DNA of 64,000 nucleotides. Origin: Tricholomella constricta. Lineage: Eukaryota; Basidiomycota; Agaricomycetes; Agaricales; Lyophyllaceae. The stretch covers positions 496,001-560,000 of the forward strand of contig JAACJP010000005.1 of NCBI GenBank assembly GCA_013368375.1, given 5' to 3'. This document shows positions 12,701 through 23,540 of the stretch, in pieces. Under the pieces are notes generated by a model. The model had not been told where the DNA came from and did not search any database. It saw only the letters and a list, made by a program, of their open reading frames with translations. The number at the start of each line of letters is the position of its first letter. Position 1 is the stretch's first letter. Position numbers and translations under genes: made by a program.

Positions 12701-13009
12701 AGTCTGGCTTCGTCCTTCGAAGCAAATTCGCGCGCCCCTTTACTCAATCAAGCAAAAAAGACAGCGTCGCTGGCTGGTGCGTTTGCTTCTCATTCTCTTT
12801 GCTATTCTGGATACTGACAAAAAATAAAGATCGTCAAGTACGGTATCATCTACATCCTCGTCCTCGCGATGTTTGTGGCCCTTATCGCCCTGCGTGAGCA
12901 CTTCCACGTCAGCAATCGCAGATTTCGCGGCTGATTCTGATATTTGCATATAGCTGCTATCTTCCGTACTACTCTACATTTCGACTGCACACTCTGCGAC
13001 AGCCTGTAA
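6742..13009 (+). CDS. FKS1: 1,3-beta-glucan synthase catalytic subunit (GT48)
   Basis: Plasma-membrane enzyme that polymerises UDP-glucose into wall beta-1,3-glucan; activated by Rho1-GTP in characterised fungi. Thirteen exons fit in frame: 6742..6967, 7029..7300, 7569..8195, 8249..9241, 9301..9615, 9674..11054, 11112..11291, 11347..11728, 11785..12250, 12311..12641, 12703..12776, 12830..12893, 12954..13009, giving 1788 aa, a normal length for basidiomycete Fks1. The order is a disordered polar N-terminus, the FKS1 domain-1 region ([27 protein letters not shown]), a first block of about six membrane segments (exon 4), the large cytosolic GT48 domain (exon 6, with [11 protein letters not shown] and [19 protein letters not shown]), then the C-terminal membrane block. 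The last exons ([12 protein letters not shown]) match the family tail and are missed by ORF scans because of short exons. The ATG at 6742 is chosen because it opens the typical Gly/Pro/Tyr-rich N-terminus. Confidence 0.95.
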
Positions 13010-13692
13010 GGACTCTAATTTCTACAGACCCCCACCCTAGACTCTTCCCCACTTGTACCGCGAATTCTTGATTCCCGTATACGGTAGCGGGATGTTTTCA
13101 TGGACGCTTTGACGATTGCCTTCCAGCCTGTTATGGATCACGTTTACAAGGACATTTACTGTATACCTACAATATGAGACATTTGACGGTCTTATCCCTG
13201 CTGCCCTGTATATTCCCCAGAAGAACGAACAAATACCAAATTGGTCGTCGTCCCACAAGGTGTGTAACCGTAATCTCCGTCGATTGTTTTGATTTCCAAG
13301 ACCACTACGGCCGAGCTTTCGGACAATGCTACCTATCTACCTCAGCTCTTGTGACCACGATGGATAGACTCGAGTTTGACCGACTAAACCAAGCGACACC
13401 ACGCGGCCGAATATTTCCCTATGCATAACCTCTTTGTATGGCCGTCCCAACTATCCATTTCAAGCACCACTCTGGCGTTCACGAGGTGCCCGACTGCATG
13501 GCGTCGTCGCCATCTGACAGGAACCGTCTCCGATGCTGCTAGGCGATCTCCCGACTGTTCGAGTTGCTCTAACCTTGGGGGCTTCCTCAAATTTGGTCAT
13601 ACGGCAAATAATGACTCTCGACGTATAAAAGGCCGAAATCCTCTCCAAGTTTCGTCAGACCTGCAACTTAAGTGTCTTGTATAATCGACACC
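13010..13692. other. FKS1 3' region and promoter of the first thaumatin-like gene
   Basis: About 680 bp without a gene. The right end carries the TATA box of the next gene (listed separately). The remainder shows only short, motif-free open frames. Confidence 0.5.
13624..13630 (+). promoter_or_regulatory. TATA box of thaumatin-like gene 1
   Basis: TATAAAA, 63 bp upstream of ATG 13693. The paralogue has the same element at nearly the same distance (58 bp), which supports it. Confidence 0.65.
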
Positions 13693-15032
13693 ATGAGATC
13701 CTTCTTCGTCGCTGGCTCCCTTGCTCTTCTCTCCGGCGCTGCTGCCCGAACCTTCACGGTACGTAGCTACGCCCGTGCAGAGTACCCTCTGCTTATGCTC
13801 CTTCAAGGTCTACAATGCCTGCCCTTTCACCATCTGGTACGTGCTGCTATAAAAGATCGCTTTTACTTGATGGACTCACTTCGTTAACGTTCAGGCCGGC
13901 GGTGAGAACACTGATCTCGTTTACTTCGAACCACGCTTACAGGCGATCCAGATGTACACCGATTTACATGTGGCCCCTAACGTCCCTAGCTACCAGACTG
14001 GGTCAGCCTCTCGTTGTACACCGCATCTCAGAATTTTGGTCCTGACTCTCTCCCTTCATAGCTGGGAAGCGCCGGCTTGGTCCAAGGTCAGCTTCACAGT
14101 TCCCGACAACTGGAAGGCTGGAAGAATTTGGGTACGCTGTTTTTTGTTTCGCCCCCCACCCCTCTTCACATGTGTCAATTCTCCGATCCCGATCTGCAGG
14201 GCCGCCGCAACTGCAACTTTGCCACCAACCCTGGCCCCAACTCCTGCCTCACTGGCGGATGCAATGGAGGACTTCAATGCGACCGCAACACAGGAACTGT
14301 GAGTTGACTTGATTCTGGCTAGTTTTTTCAGTCTGTTGACGTATGTATCTATGAATAGGGTGTTCCTCCCGCCACAGTTGCGGAGTTCACTTTGGAAGGT
14401 GCTGGATTCCAGGATTGGTACGATGGTAAGGCTGGGGACGACTGCATTACCAGGCCGCAGTTCTAACTTCGCTACATCATAGTCTCCCTGGTCGACGGCT
14501 ACAACCTCCCCGTGAGGATCTCCAGCAACAAAGGTTGCCCTATCGCCGAATGTGCAAAGGACCTGGGACCAAACTGTTCGTCACGCCCCGATAATTTTAT
14601 GCTTCCATATCAGCTCACCTCCTTGTAGGTCCCCCGCCTCTGAAAGGCCCCTACGATTCCACCGGTTTCCCCGTTGGCTGCAAGAGTGCTTGCTTCGCTA
14701 ACTTGGACGGAAACCAAGGTAATATAACTCACTCAAAAGATTGACACCCTTTATAATGTGAATCACCTCAGGTGACTCCGCCAACTGCTGCTCCGGGAGC
14801 CACAACACCCCTGCCACCTGCCCTCCTTCTGGTACGTCCGAGTAACCACGCATTCCTTCGATACATCTTGACTGATTTCTGGGGGTTGATCGTAGGTGTG
14901 GCGTACTATGACTACTTCAAGAGCAACTGCCCCAGGTCTTATGCTTACGCTTATGACGAGTCCAGCGGAACCGCCCTGTGGACCTGCGACTCCAACCTCA
15001 AAGCCGACTACACCATCACCTTCTGCCCTTAA
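13693..15032 (+). CDS. Thaumatin-like protein 1 (secreted, GH152-like)
   Basis: Secreted thaumatin-fold protein; fungal members bind or hydrolyse beta-1,3-glucan and act in wall remodelling or fruit-body autolysis. Eleven exons: 13693..13758, 13808..13836, 13895..13901, 13952..14001, 14062..14131, 14200..14298, 14359..14425, 14483..14575, 14629..14718, 14772..14831, 14896..15032, giving 255 aa. Residues 1-18 are a signal peptide (MRSFFVAGSLALLSGAAA). The mature chain has the thaumatin pattern: VYNACPFTIW, SFTVPDNWKAGRIWGR, CLTGGCNGGLQC, a Cys-rich end YTITFCP, and 16 cysteines consistent with eight disulfides. Exon 3 is a 7-nt microexon. Exon 4 could also begin at 13943, adding Ala-Ile-Gln; I chose 13952 because the paralogue has the equivalent junction. 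Tandem duplicate of the gene at 16182. Confidence 0.93.
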
Positions 15033-16181
15033 GTCAATGGATGCCCTTGCCCCTGGAGTCTGGATTGATTGAATCATTTTTCCTAGTACTTGCTTCACAC
15101 ACACGCACTTGTCCTTTGGGAAATGAAAAGCCAATTAGTTCGCCTCCAACTTAATTGTCATCGTGAAACTGATGCTTAAGGCTTCTTTCCGTTGCCTGAT
15201 GAGTGGGTTGATCTAAACACACACACCGAGCTACAGATGCTTCCATGCAAAGAACCAGATCCTCGGTTTTTACGAGCTTGCGGTCAGAAATAGCAGCTTT
15301 TTGCGTTCTAGCAAGTTGGTCGGGCTTGTTTCCAAGGTGCGTCGTTTTATTTTCGTCCATCGTTACGTACACGATTGTAGCATCAAGCTAGGCCAGTGCA
15401 ACGACGCGAAGAACATTCAAAGCTCTCAGATTCGCTCAAGTCTCAAAAGCTCGTAGGAGGCAGCTTCGAAGCTTTTGAGTAAACCGCTTCCATACTCAGT
15501 CCTTCTACGGCTGCAGTGGTTGTTCAAAGTCCACTCGATGGCCGAAGTTGAGCCGTTCATCAGATGTTTTTCTACCTCGCTCCTCGTGCCCCAATTGCTC
15601 TTGCCATCTGCCTTTATCACGCTTCGATCACGCGGTTCAAGTCAAGTGAATCATGATCATGATGGTGATATGGGTTATTCATCTTCCACATGTACTCGCT
15701 AATACTAAACTGTCATAGGATCTCTCTTACCAGCATACCAAATCCGCCATTGATCTTCACTGGACTCCTGTTGCAACCAATCAGCCAACAGCGTGCATGT
15801 TGACATAATTCTGGGCAGTTCAAAGTATGCATTTGTTTCTCACAACTTGCACATCATTCGGCTCTGAATACTGAGTGCTGGTGGTTGACGAACGACTAGG
15901 GGCCGTCACAACGAGCACGGGGTTCGTAGCCGTCACCGCATCCTTCGTTTTGTGCTATTTAAGCAACTTCTCGCCCATGTGGCTCATGGTATGGACATAT
16001 GCATAGGGTTAATTATTCCGCCTCATGACAGTTGACCATGAGCGCCAGAGAAGACTTCGTACCCATTATCACTGTACAAACCTCATCAGATTGGATCATG
16101 GGACTCGGGTTCGTTCATATAAAAAGTCAACGAAAACTCGGTCGACAAACAGACTACCTCACAAAAAGTCATCACTACGCA
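15033..16181. other. Spacer between the two thaumatin-like genes
   Basis: About 1.15 kb without a convincing gene. It holds the terminator region of gene 1 and the promoter of gene 2. I do not see a clear duplicated block shared with the region upstream of gene 1 apart from the TATA-proximal layout. Confidence 0.5.
16118..16124 (+). promoter_or_regulatory. TATA box of thaumatin-like gene 2
   Basis: TATAAAA, 58 bp upstream of ATG 16182, in the same position as in the paralogue at 13624. Confidence 0.65.
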
Positions 16182-17500
16182 ATGAAGTTCTTTACGGCTG
16201 TTGGCTCTCTCGCACTCCTTTCCGGTGCTACCGCTAGAACCTTTACGGTGGGCTGACTGTAGATCGCTGTGCGAGGATCATGTACTTACATTCCTCCCTT
16301 TCAAGGTTTACAATGCTTGCCCGTTTACCATCTGGTAAGACTTTTTTGCCTTTTCGTGGACGCCGAGGCTAATCGTTCATAGGCCGGCTGTAAGGGAAAC
16401 GATCAAGCATATTGGCTTCCATTTCTCATTGACCTACAGATGTTCACTGACCTGCACGTCGCCCCGAACGTGCCAAACTTCCAGACTGGGTATGCGCTGT
16501 GGCCTATCCCTCTGTCATGAGTCCCCATTCATTTTTTTTCTGCAGGTGGGAGGCAGCTGCCTTCACCAAAGTCAGTTTCACCGTTCCCGACAACTGGAAA
16601 GCTGGAAGAATCTGGGTAAGTTGCACTTTCGAAAGGCTGTTATTGTATATCTCCGTATTTACACTCTACACTAGGGTCGCAGGAACTGCAATTTTGCGGT
16701 CAACCCCGGTCCGAACTCTTGCTTGACAGGAGGATGCAACGGAGGACTTATCTGTGACAGAAACACCGGCACGGTGAATATCACAAAGGAGCCGAAGACA
16801 TCGACCTCACTGATAGGTGTTCGTTTGATGACAGGGCGTTCCCCCGGCCTCTGTTGCCGAATGGACTCTGCAAGGAGATGGAAACAGGGACTTCTATGAC
16901 GGTAAAACATCGACCTTTCCCATTCACCTCGCTTTTCTCATCGACGCGTCGTGTAGTCTCTCTCGTCGATGGGTACAACCTTCCGATGAGAATTAGCAAC
17001 AACAAAGGCTGCCCGGTCGCTGAATGCGCAAAGGACCTCGGCCCCAACTGTACGTCAGGCAGATAATTTGACCGTTCATCGAATCTCACTATCAAAACCC
17101 CACAGGCCCTGACCCATTGAAAGGTCCTTTCGATTCTACAGGCTTCCCGGTCGGGTGCAAGAGTGCCTGCTTCGCTAACCTCGACGGAAACCAAGGTTTG
17201 CCCACATGCAAACTCATCATGCCACTCCTGTTCTCAATCGATCTTCTTCAGCTGACTCCGCCAACTGCTGCTCAGGCAGCCATAACACCCCGGCCACATG
17301 CCCTGCTTCTGGTAGGTGGTGAAGCTTGTTTGAAAGTTATCTTCTAACAGTGCTTCGTGAAAGGTGTCGCGTTCTACAGCTACTTCAAAGACAACTGCCC
17401 CAGGACTTACGTCTATGCTTATGACGAGTCCAGCGGCACCGCATTGTTCACTTGCGACTCTGCCCTCAGGGCCGACTACACCCTCACATTCTGCCCTTGA
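16182..17500 (+). CDS. Thaumatin-like protein 2 (secreted, GH152-like)
   Basis: Tandem paralogue of the gene at 13693. Eleven exons: 16182..16247, 16306..16334, 16383..16389, 16440..16489, 16546..16615, 16675..16773, 16835..16901, 16957..17049, 17106..17195, 17252..17311, 17364..17500, giving 255 aa. All exon lengths match gene 1 exactly, including the 7-nt exon 3, while the introns have diverged in sequence and length. The signal peptide is MKFFTAVGSLALLSGATA. All 16 cysteines are conserved. The two proteins differ mostly by conservative substitutions (for example GNRDFYD in place of AGFQDWYD), so both appear to be under selection and functional. The same secreted beta-1,3-glucan-related role is expected. 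Confidence 0.93.
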
Positions 17501-18945
17501 AAACTTTATGAAGTATGACTTTACCTGGACTGGAGGAGGTCGGACTGAAGAGGGGGGCTTTGAGAATCATCTTGCCGCGGTGTATCTTGTATCAGATCGT
17601 ATGCAATCGTATTCTTGGGGTCCCAAAACCGTACATGTTAGAATCGATGCGTGAGCTCGTCGGTAAGCGTCTATAAATTCCCGCTACTTTAGTAGTGGGT
17701 CCTGATCTCCTGACCGCAAAAACCGACTAAAGTTTTCCGAGTGGTCCACGCACGTGTTTTTCACATGACCGGTCCGTGGACTATGGTCCATAGATGGACG
17801 ACAACCTGTGCGCCGTAGAGTACACATGTGACATCATGCATAGTTCCGGTACACTGTCTATTTTTCGATGTTACGCTGCGATATTGCTTCGCGAGGGCGT
17901 CGAACTTGAATTTAAATCCCTCGAACCCTCCGAATCCCCCGAATTTCTCGAACCATCTGAATCCCATTCCTGTTCATCGAGAACCCAAACTTGTATATTC
18001 TGCGTATTTTTCAATGTTACGCTGCCATATTGCTCGTCTAATCCTCCAAATCCTCCGAGGCCTCCGAACTTCCGAATCCTCCGCAGGGGAGCGGGAGAGG
18101 GAATGATGTCGATACAGGCAGGTATGTGCGCATCCCCAGCGGCGCGCACGCATGACCGACTATGCTCTATAAAACAGATCGACTGTCATCGGTTATAAGG
18201 TCGGCTACCGGAGACTAGCTCTATCCCTCAGAATTCGAAATCAATGCAAAGGGCGCGATCGGGACGCGTAACGAACATCGATAGACACGTTCAGGCGACG
18301 CATCATCGCAGGAACTCGTGGGGTAGGGCTGTAGGGTTGTGAGCACATTATGTCCTCCAGGACTCAAGGTGCGTAGTATGACCATATTACTACGATTTTA
18401 GACACTGACCACAAACACGAATCGTGTTCGTCGTCGGGGTCGTCGTCACCGTCCCAGCTAGCCGACCCCCATTTAATGACCACCCCACCACATCCACCAC
18501 GCCCTCGCCCGCCCTTCCACCCCACCAACACATCGCTCAGGACCCCCAACACCTATTTCTGAGGCAATTCGCGCAATCGCGCTTCGCTTTCGTTGTCAGC
18601 GTCATCGTCATCGCCCCAGCCGGCCCACCCTCACCTAACGACTACCCCACCACCTCCGTCGCACCCCCGCCCGAGTCTCTGTCACGGACCTCAATTGACA
18701 ACTCCTATTCTTTGCTTGTTCAATAAATGTAAACATCGGGCGCGGCTCATGCAGAATGTCAGTCTCGATCAGCATAGACATTCCAAACACCTTTTCGACT
18801 CAGAATTCTTTGGTTTTAAAATGAATGTCAAACTCTACATGACAGATCAAAGACGTTTGAACTGTGTTTGCTAATATTTAAGCTTCACGGTCAAATCGAA
18901 AACTCTTTTTCCTTGCAACACACATCTTCCATTTACCCGTCCACC
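17501..18945. repeat. Spacer with two local direct-repeat pairs
   Basis: No gene is recognised. A 30-bp segment at 17859-17888 recurs at 18005-18034 with two mismatches, the interval being rich in CCTCCGAA-type units. A second, longer imperfect pair covers about 18423-18520 and 18588-18690 (CGTCGTC-rich, then CCACCCC-rich), again in direct orientation. These look like local tandem duplications and not mobile-element termini. From about 18730 the base composition turns AT-rich, matching the Helitron that follows. Confidence 0.5.
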
Positions 18946-19893
18946 ATGTCACCTCCGTGCTCTCGTCCCGTTGATGAGGAACTTACGCGACGGCTTACCG
19001 CAAATCGACACTCTGTCGTCCATGAATCATCATATCCTGGTGCGTCTGAACTCTTTAGTGACTTCTGGGTTGTTCCCCTATTTTCGTTTTCACAGTTGCG
19101 ACAAGCAGTGGTGTGTCGCGTTAATTCCCTCTCAACATATTGTGGTGAATCGACAATCCATTTCGTAGCTGTTACACTGGAAGTCCTAAACCGCCTCGGT
19201 CATGCTTCAACGTTCTGTCAAACACCTTGGGGCTCAGGTGTGTGTTCAATTTATGGTCTACTGCTCTGCTAACTCGCCACTCTAGCACTAAATGGAGGGT
19301 CGATCCCACCTGATAACAACATGTCATCATATAACTTTAATAAAAATGAAAATGTTCATGTTCCACCCCGCATCGCGCTTTTATACGACACTTTGTTTTC
19401 CGTGCATTCTGTTTTGTACACAACACGGTTTGGTTTTTTTGAATTGCTCAATGAACATAACATACCTCACGAGCATCTGACTATCCAAGCAGCACAACAA
19501 GCTATGTGCCATCATTTATTAAACGGCCTATGCGCTGCACGCTCAGGTCGAACTTGTCGAGACGTTTCAGGTTCTTTGACGAGTACAGAGCTTGCTGATG
19601 AGTTAGGACGTGAAATTGTTGGACATATTACCTTTCTGAATACTATCCAGCTACGATTAATCAGTACCAGTATTGGTTTGTCCTTTCATCGCCAAGATTC
19701 GGTACATGCCCTGCGGCAATCTTTCATTGATTGGGTTACGACTTCCAGACTTGATGTGCTTTATACCATTGATGATACATTGAAAGCTCTAAAACTGAAA
19801 AACAAATCATCATTACTGGCGCTCGCTGCTGCGCATGGCATGTCTCTTTCAGGATCCCATGAAGGCATACGTGATGTGATCGCTGATCATTTG
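18946..19893 (+). pseudogene. Helitron transposase, N-terminal part (split)
   Basis: AT-rich coding segment from ATG 18946, with an intron at 19238..19285 (GTGTGT..TAG) joining in frame to a run that stays open to 19953. It contains a long alpha-helical stretch and a SAP-like segment (LALAAAHGMSLSGSHEGIR), as seen N-terminal to the Rep domain in fungal Helitrons. The real sequence ends at the insertion point 19947, where element A interrupts it; the last codons of the apparent ORF lie in the LTR. The continuation is at 55987 onward on the other side of the insertion. The link to the Helitron is inferred from position, strand, base composition and the shared target duplication, not from a motif diagnostic by itself. 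Confidence 0.6.
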
Positions 19894-19947
19894 GTTAGTA
19901 TGTCATGTCGATCTTCTAATATGTTTAGTAGTCCCGCCTGTGATGAC

Positions 19948-20421
19948 TGTTAGGGCAACACTACTAATGATAGCGGGCTCCCACAAGAATACTCTACTAG
20001 TAAGGTTTAGAGAGAGAGAGAGAGAATGAGAATAGGAACAATGTTGGTTATTCTAGTAATCTCAAGTGTTCACACTAAGAGTAGTGGAAATCCTAAGAGA
20101 ACTCGAATGAGGACTCTGGATGGTTTATTGTCCTATATATACAACTTTACAAGATACATGCTAGAATGGTACCGTATACATGTGTCGATGAGGGAATACA
20201 GCTATTGGTTAATAACATGTGGATGCAGCATGTTGGACTGTGCTCTGAGTAAGCAATGAGTCAGCCATGAGTAAGCTATGAGTAAGCCATGCTGTGTCGC
20301 AGTCATGCTGACTGTTATCCATTACATACAACTATCTACTTAGATAAGATGATAAGATGTCCGATTAGTTTCCTGATTAGATAAAGAGAGATTAGATATC
20401 AAAAAAGTTCATCTCCTGACA
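19948..20421 (-). repeat. LTR of element A (3' LTR)
   Basis: 474 bp, TG..CA termini (TGTTAGGG at the left, CCTGACA at the right on +). Contains an (AG)n run at about 20010-20024 and a TATATATA box near 20132-20140 that serves minus-strand transcription. The purine-rich tract next to its inner edge (GTGAGGGAGTAA on -, 20422-20433) is the likely polypurine tract. Confidence 0.93.
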
Positions 20422-20674
20422 TTACTCCCTCACTAGACTCGACTTCCAGGCGAGACGTCTTCTTTTAGGTCATTCTGGTGACCCCTGCTGCTGGTAGAGC
20501 GACTATTGAGCCACTATCCGTTTTGATGGATAGAATGATGGTCCCATCGAGCATTCGACTGATTGACTCCACCAGGCCGTAGATAATGTGAGCATTAGAT
20601 GCCCAAAAGAAAACGCGAGTGCCGACTGGGTAAGGGTTCATGTCTTTGAGAGTAGGGTGATGATGGGTATGGAC
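20422..20674. other. Element A, 3' non-coding tail
   Basis: About 250 bp between the pol stop and the 3' LTR. Unlike elements B and C, there is no accessory gene here. Confidence 0.6.
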
Positions 20675-22972
20675 TTAGGGTTCTGTGATATTTATCCAAG
20701 ATTTGAGACCCTGTGGCGTGTGTGTGTGATTTTCATATGGGCGGAACAATTTAAGGAAGTCCTCGTGGGATGTAGCTTGAATTCTTCGAGGGGCAGATGG
20801 ATTTAGACGATGGAATTCATTTACAGCATCCTTGGCATTTTCGACATTTCTAGCTGGTTCCCAGGTGTTGTGTTCAGCGGTATAGCCTTTCCACTTCACT
20901 AGGTATTGGAATTGGTTTCGGAAGAGTCGAGAATCAAGGATCTGCTCGACTTCATATTCTAGCTGTCCTTCAATCTCTACTGGGGGTGGTGGTTCGGATG
21001 TTTGTCCGGGAATTTTCGGTTCTGAATAAGGGCGAATTCGTGAAACATTGATGACAGGATGAATTTTTAGGGTTGCTGGCAATTTTAGCCTGACTGCGTT
21101 CTCCGAAATGATTTCGATGATCTCATAGGGTCCAATTCTCTTTTCGGTCAACTTGCGCGATGGACGCGTGAGTTGCAAGTTGTCCGTTTCGAGCCAGACC
21201 TTTTGTCCCACTGAATATTCCGGTACATCTCCTCTTCGCTGATCTGCATATCTTTTCATTTCCTCTCTGGCTTTACATAATGCCGCCTGGGCTTCCTCGT
21301 GTATTTTCTTCATTCGGCTCGCGAATTCATTTGCTGCCTCATTCCTGCTTTGTCTTCTTGGTTCGAATCCCATCCGGGGATGAAGTCCGTAGGTAGCATA
21401 AAATGGCGACACCTGTGTTGCCGAGTGAATAGCATTATTATGTGCAAACTCAGCTAATGCCAGCCATTCAGGCCAATCATTTTGCCGGTGGTTCACAAAC
21501 AGTCGTAGATACTGTTCAATCTCCTGATTTGTTCGTTCTGTTTGCCCATCTGTTTGCGGATGAAAGGCGGTGGTTAATTTAGTTTGTATTCCCAATAGTT
21601 TATTTAGTTCTTTCATCATTTCTGATGCGAACTGGGGTCCTCGGTCTGCTATGATGTCGTCTGGCATGCCGTGTAGCTTCCAGACATGGTCCCGATATAG
21701 TTTGGCCAGCCCTGTAGTAGATGTTTCTGATGTACAAGGGATGACATGAATTCCCTTTTTTGCTCGATCTACCACTACAAGGATTGCATCGTACCCCTGC
21801 GCATGCGGTAATCCCGTGATAAAGTCTGCTGCTACTGCCTTCCAGGGTTCCATTGGTGTGGTGATTGGCATTAATTTACCGGCTGGTGGTGCAGGGAACT
21901 GTTTGAAACGTTGGCATTTGTCACATCCATCCACGTAGGCAAAAATGAACTTGGTCATTCCTGGCCACCAGTAATTTCTAGAAACCAGTTCCAGAGTTCT
22001 GAAACGACCCGGGTGTCCTGCCACTGGTGTATCATGATGGAGTTTGACGATTTCTCGTCGTAGTTGGACATCCTTTGGTACATAGACCTTGCCTCTAAAT
22101 AAAATGAGTCCTTGTTCTTCGGTCCATTCTTCTGATCTCAATCGTTTTGTTGGTGATCGTTTCATCTCTTCCACTGCTTTCACTACTGATTCGTCCAGCT
22201 CCTTTGACTTCCGAACACGTGTCAACAAGTCTTCTTCTGCTCCATCGATTAACACATGGCCTTGTTGCAATGCTTTGATTGCAAAGAATTCGGGTTTCAG
22301 CAGTGTCACCTCCATGTTGTCACTTTCCACTCCCTCTCTATGATCTGGCCTCCTGGACAGAGCATCTGCTTTCCCCATAGAGCTACCTGGTTTGTGCAAT
22401 AATTCAAAATCAAATCTGGATAAATATAGTGCCCATCGGGCCTGTCGTCGGTTAAGTTTCTTTGATGTCATGAAGTATTGAAGGTTTCTGTGATCTGACC
22501 AGATCTCAACCTTATGTAGTGCTCCTTCGAGATGATGTCGCCAAGTTTCCAGAGCTCGAATGATGCCCAGCATTTCTTTGTCATGCACGTCATAATTACG
22601 CTCCACGTCACTGAGTGATTTTGAGTAAAAAGCACATGGCCTCCATTTATCATCATCACATTTCATAGATAAGATTGCCCCTGTTGCAAAGTCCGAAGCG
22701 TCTGATTCCACTCGCAGCGGTTTATCGGGTTCTGCCGTTACCAAGATTGGTTTCGACGTGAAACGTGCTTTGAGTTCCTCAAAAGCTCCTTGTTGTTGTT
22801 CTGTCCATTCCCACTTCTGTTCTTTCCGTAATAGATTATTTAGGGGAGTTGCAATTTTGGAAAACCCTTCAATAAATCGACGATAGAAGTTGGCAAACCC
22901 CAAGAATTTCCTAACATCTTTTACAGACTTCGAAACGGGCCATGAGGTTATTGTGTCGGTTTTGGTGGTGTC
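20675..22972 (-). CDS. Element A pol, C-terminal part: RNase H, integrase, chromodomain
   Basis: Minus-strand continuation of the element A polymerase after the element B insertion; the frame extends upstream of ATG 22903 to the insertion point at 22972. In order: end of RT thumb (FLGFANFYRRFI), RNase H (RVESDASDFATGA..; DKEMLGIIRALETW), integrase HHCC zinc finger (HHDTPVAGHPGRFRTLEL..YVDGCDKCQRF), the DDE core (AADFITGLP, DRGPQFASEM, GQTERTNQEIEQYL), and a C-terminal chromodomain (EYEVEQILDSRLFRNQFQYL, LVKWKGYTAEHNTWEP). The chromodomain directs integration to chromatin marks in related elements. This piece itself has no stop, but the protein cannot be made whole because gag and RT are broken. 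Confidence 0.92.
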   Translation of the reverse strand, partial: DTTKTDTITSWPVSKSVKDVRKFLGFANFYRRFIEGFSKIATPLNNLLRKEQKWEWTEQQQGAFEELKARFTSKPILVTAEPDKPLRVESDASDFATGAILSMKCDDDKWRPCAFYSKSLSDVERNYDVHDKEMLGIIRALETWRHHLEGALHKVEIWSDHRNLQYFMTSKKLNRRQARWALYLSRFDFELLHKPGSSMGKADALSRRPDHREGVESDNMEVTLLKPEFFAIKALQQGHVLIDGAEEDLLTRVRKSKELDESVVKAVEEMKRSPTKRLRSEEWTEEQGLILFRGKVYVPKDVQLRREIVKLHHDTPVAGHPGRFRTLELVSRNYWWPGMTKFIFAYVDGCDKCQRFKQFPAPPAGKLMPITTPMEPWKAVAADFITGLPHAQGYDAILVVVDRAKKGIHVIPCTSETSTTGLAKLYRDHVWKLHGMPDDIIADRGPQFASEMMKELNKLLGIQTKLTTAFHPQTDGQTERTNQEIEQYLRLFVNHRQNDWPEWLALAEFAHNNAIHSATQVSPFYATYGLHPRMGFEPRRQSRNEAANEFASRMKKIHEEAQAALCKAREEMKRYADQRRGDVPEYSVGQKVWLETDNLQLTRPSRKLTEKRIGPYEIIEIISENAVRLKLPATLKIHPVINVSRIRPYSEPKIPGQTSEPPPPVEIEGQLEYEVEQILDSRLFRNQFQYLVKWKGYTAEHNTWEPARNVENAKDAVNEFHRLNPSAPRRIQATSHEDFLKLFRPYENHTHTPQGLKSWINITEP

Positions 22973-23318
22973 TGTTAGGACCTGTGTAGCACGCCGGTTA
23001 CAGAGTTATTCTGGAACCACCGAAGCGGACAGGCCTGACGTCCGTCAAGGAAGACGGCCTACGAAGGAGTATTCGGAGGTCGTGAGCGTTGACGGAGGTG
23101 TTCACCGGGGCTAATTCGAACGAACGAGCTCAAGTGATACGGGTGTGAAGCCAAATAGATTGAGAGAGAGAGAGAGAAACGAGAACGAGAATCGAGAACT
23201 AGTCTTAACAATAGGTAATATCGAGGTAAGGAGTCTGAAAAGAAGTGGTGCCATCATATATACGGTGGACGTGCGTGGGAAAGCGTAAGTGATTGCGAGT
23301 TTAGGGGCGGTCGTGACA
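22973..23318 (-). repeat. LTR of element B (3' LTR)
   Basis: 346 bp, TGTTAGGA..GTGACA on +. Near-identical to 33111..33456. The polypurine tract for minus-strand replication abuts it (GAGAAGGGGGTAA on -, 23319-23331). Confidence 0.95.
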
Positions 23319-23540
23319 TTACCCCCTTCTCAAGCGTCGAGCCACTGAGACGCGGAAAAGGAAATGTTCGAATACGGGGAGTGTGGCGGTTATTCTCCTT
23401 TCTGGGTCGCGCGCGGTCACGTGAGGGGCACGTGTCGGTCTCGGTTGTAGGTCCTTGTGGGTGTTTTTGAGGATCTCGGAGATCGAAAGAGAAAAAACTT
23501 AGGTTGTTTGTTCCTCCTCCATCTTCTCTTCGTCCTGCTC

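Noticed and set aside
20010..20024. (AG)n runs in LTRs A and B as CRISPR- or satellite-like arrays
   Set aside because: Simple dinucleotide runs within LTRs, with no spacer structure.
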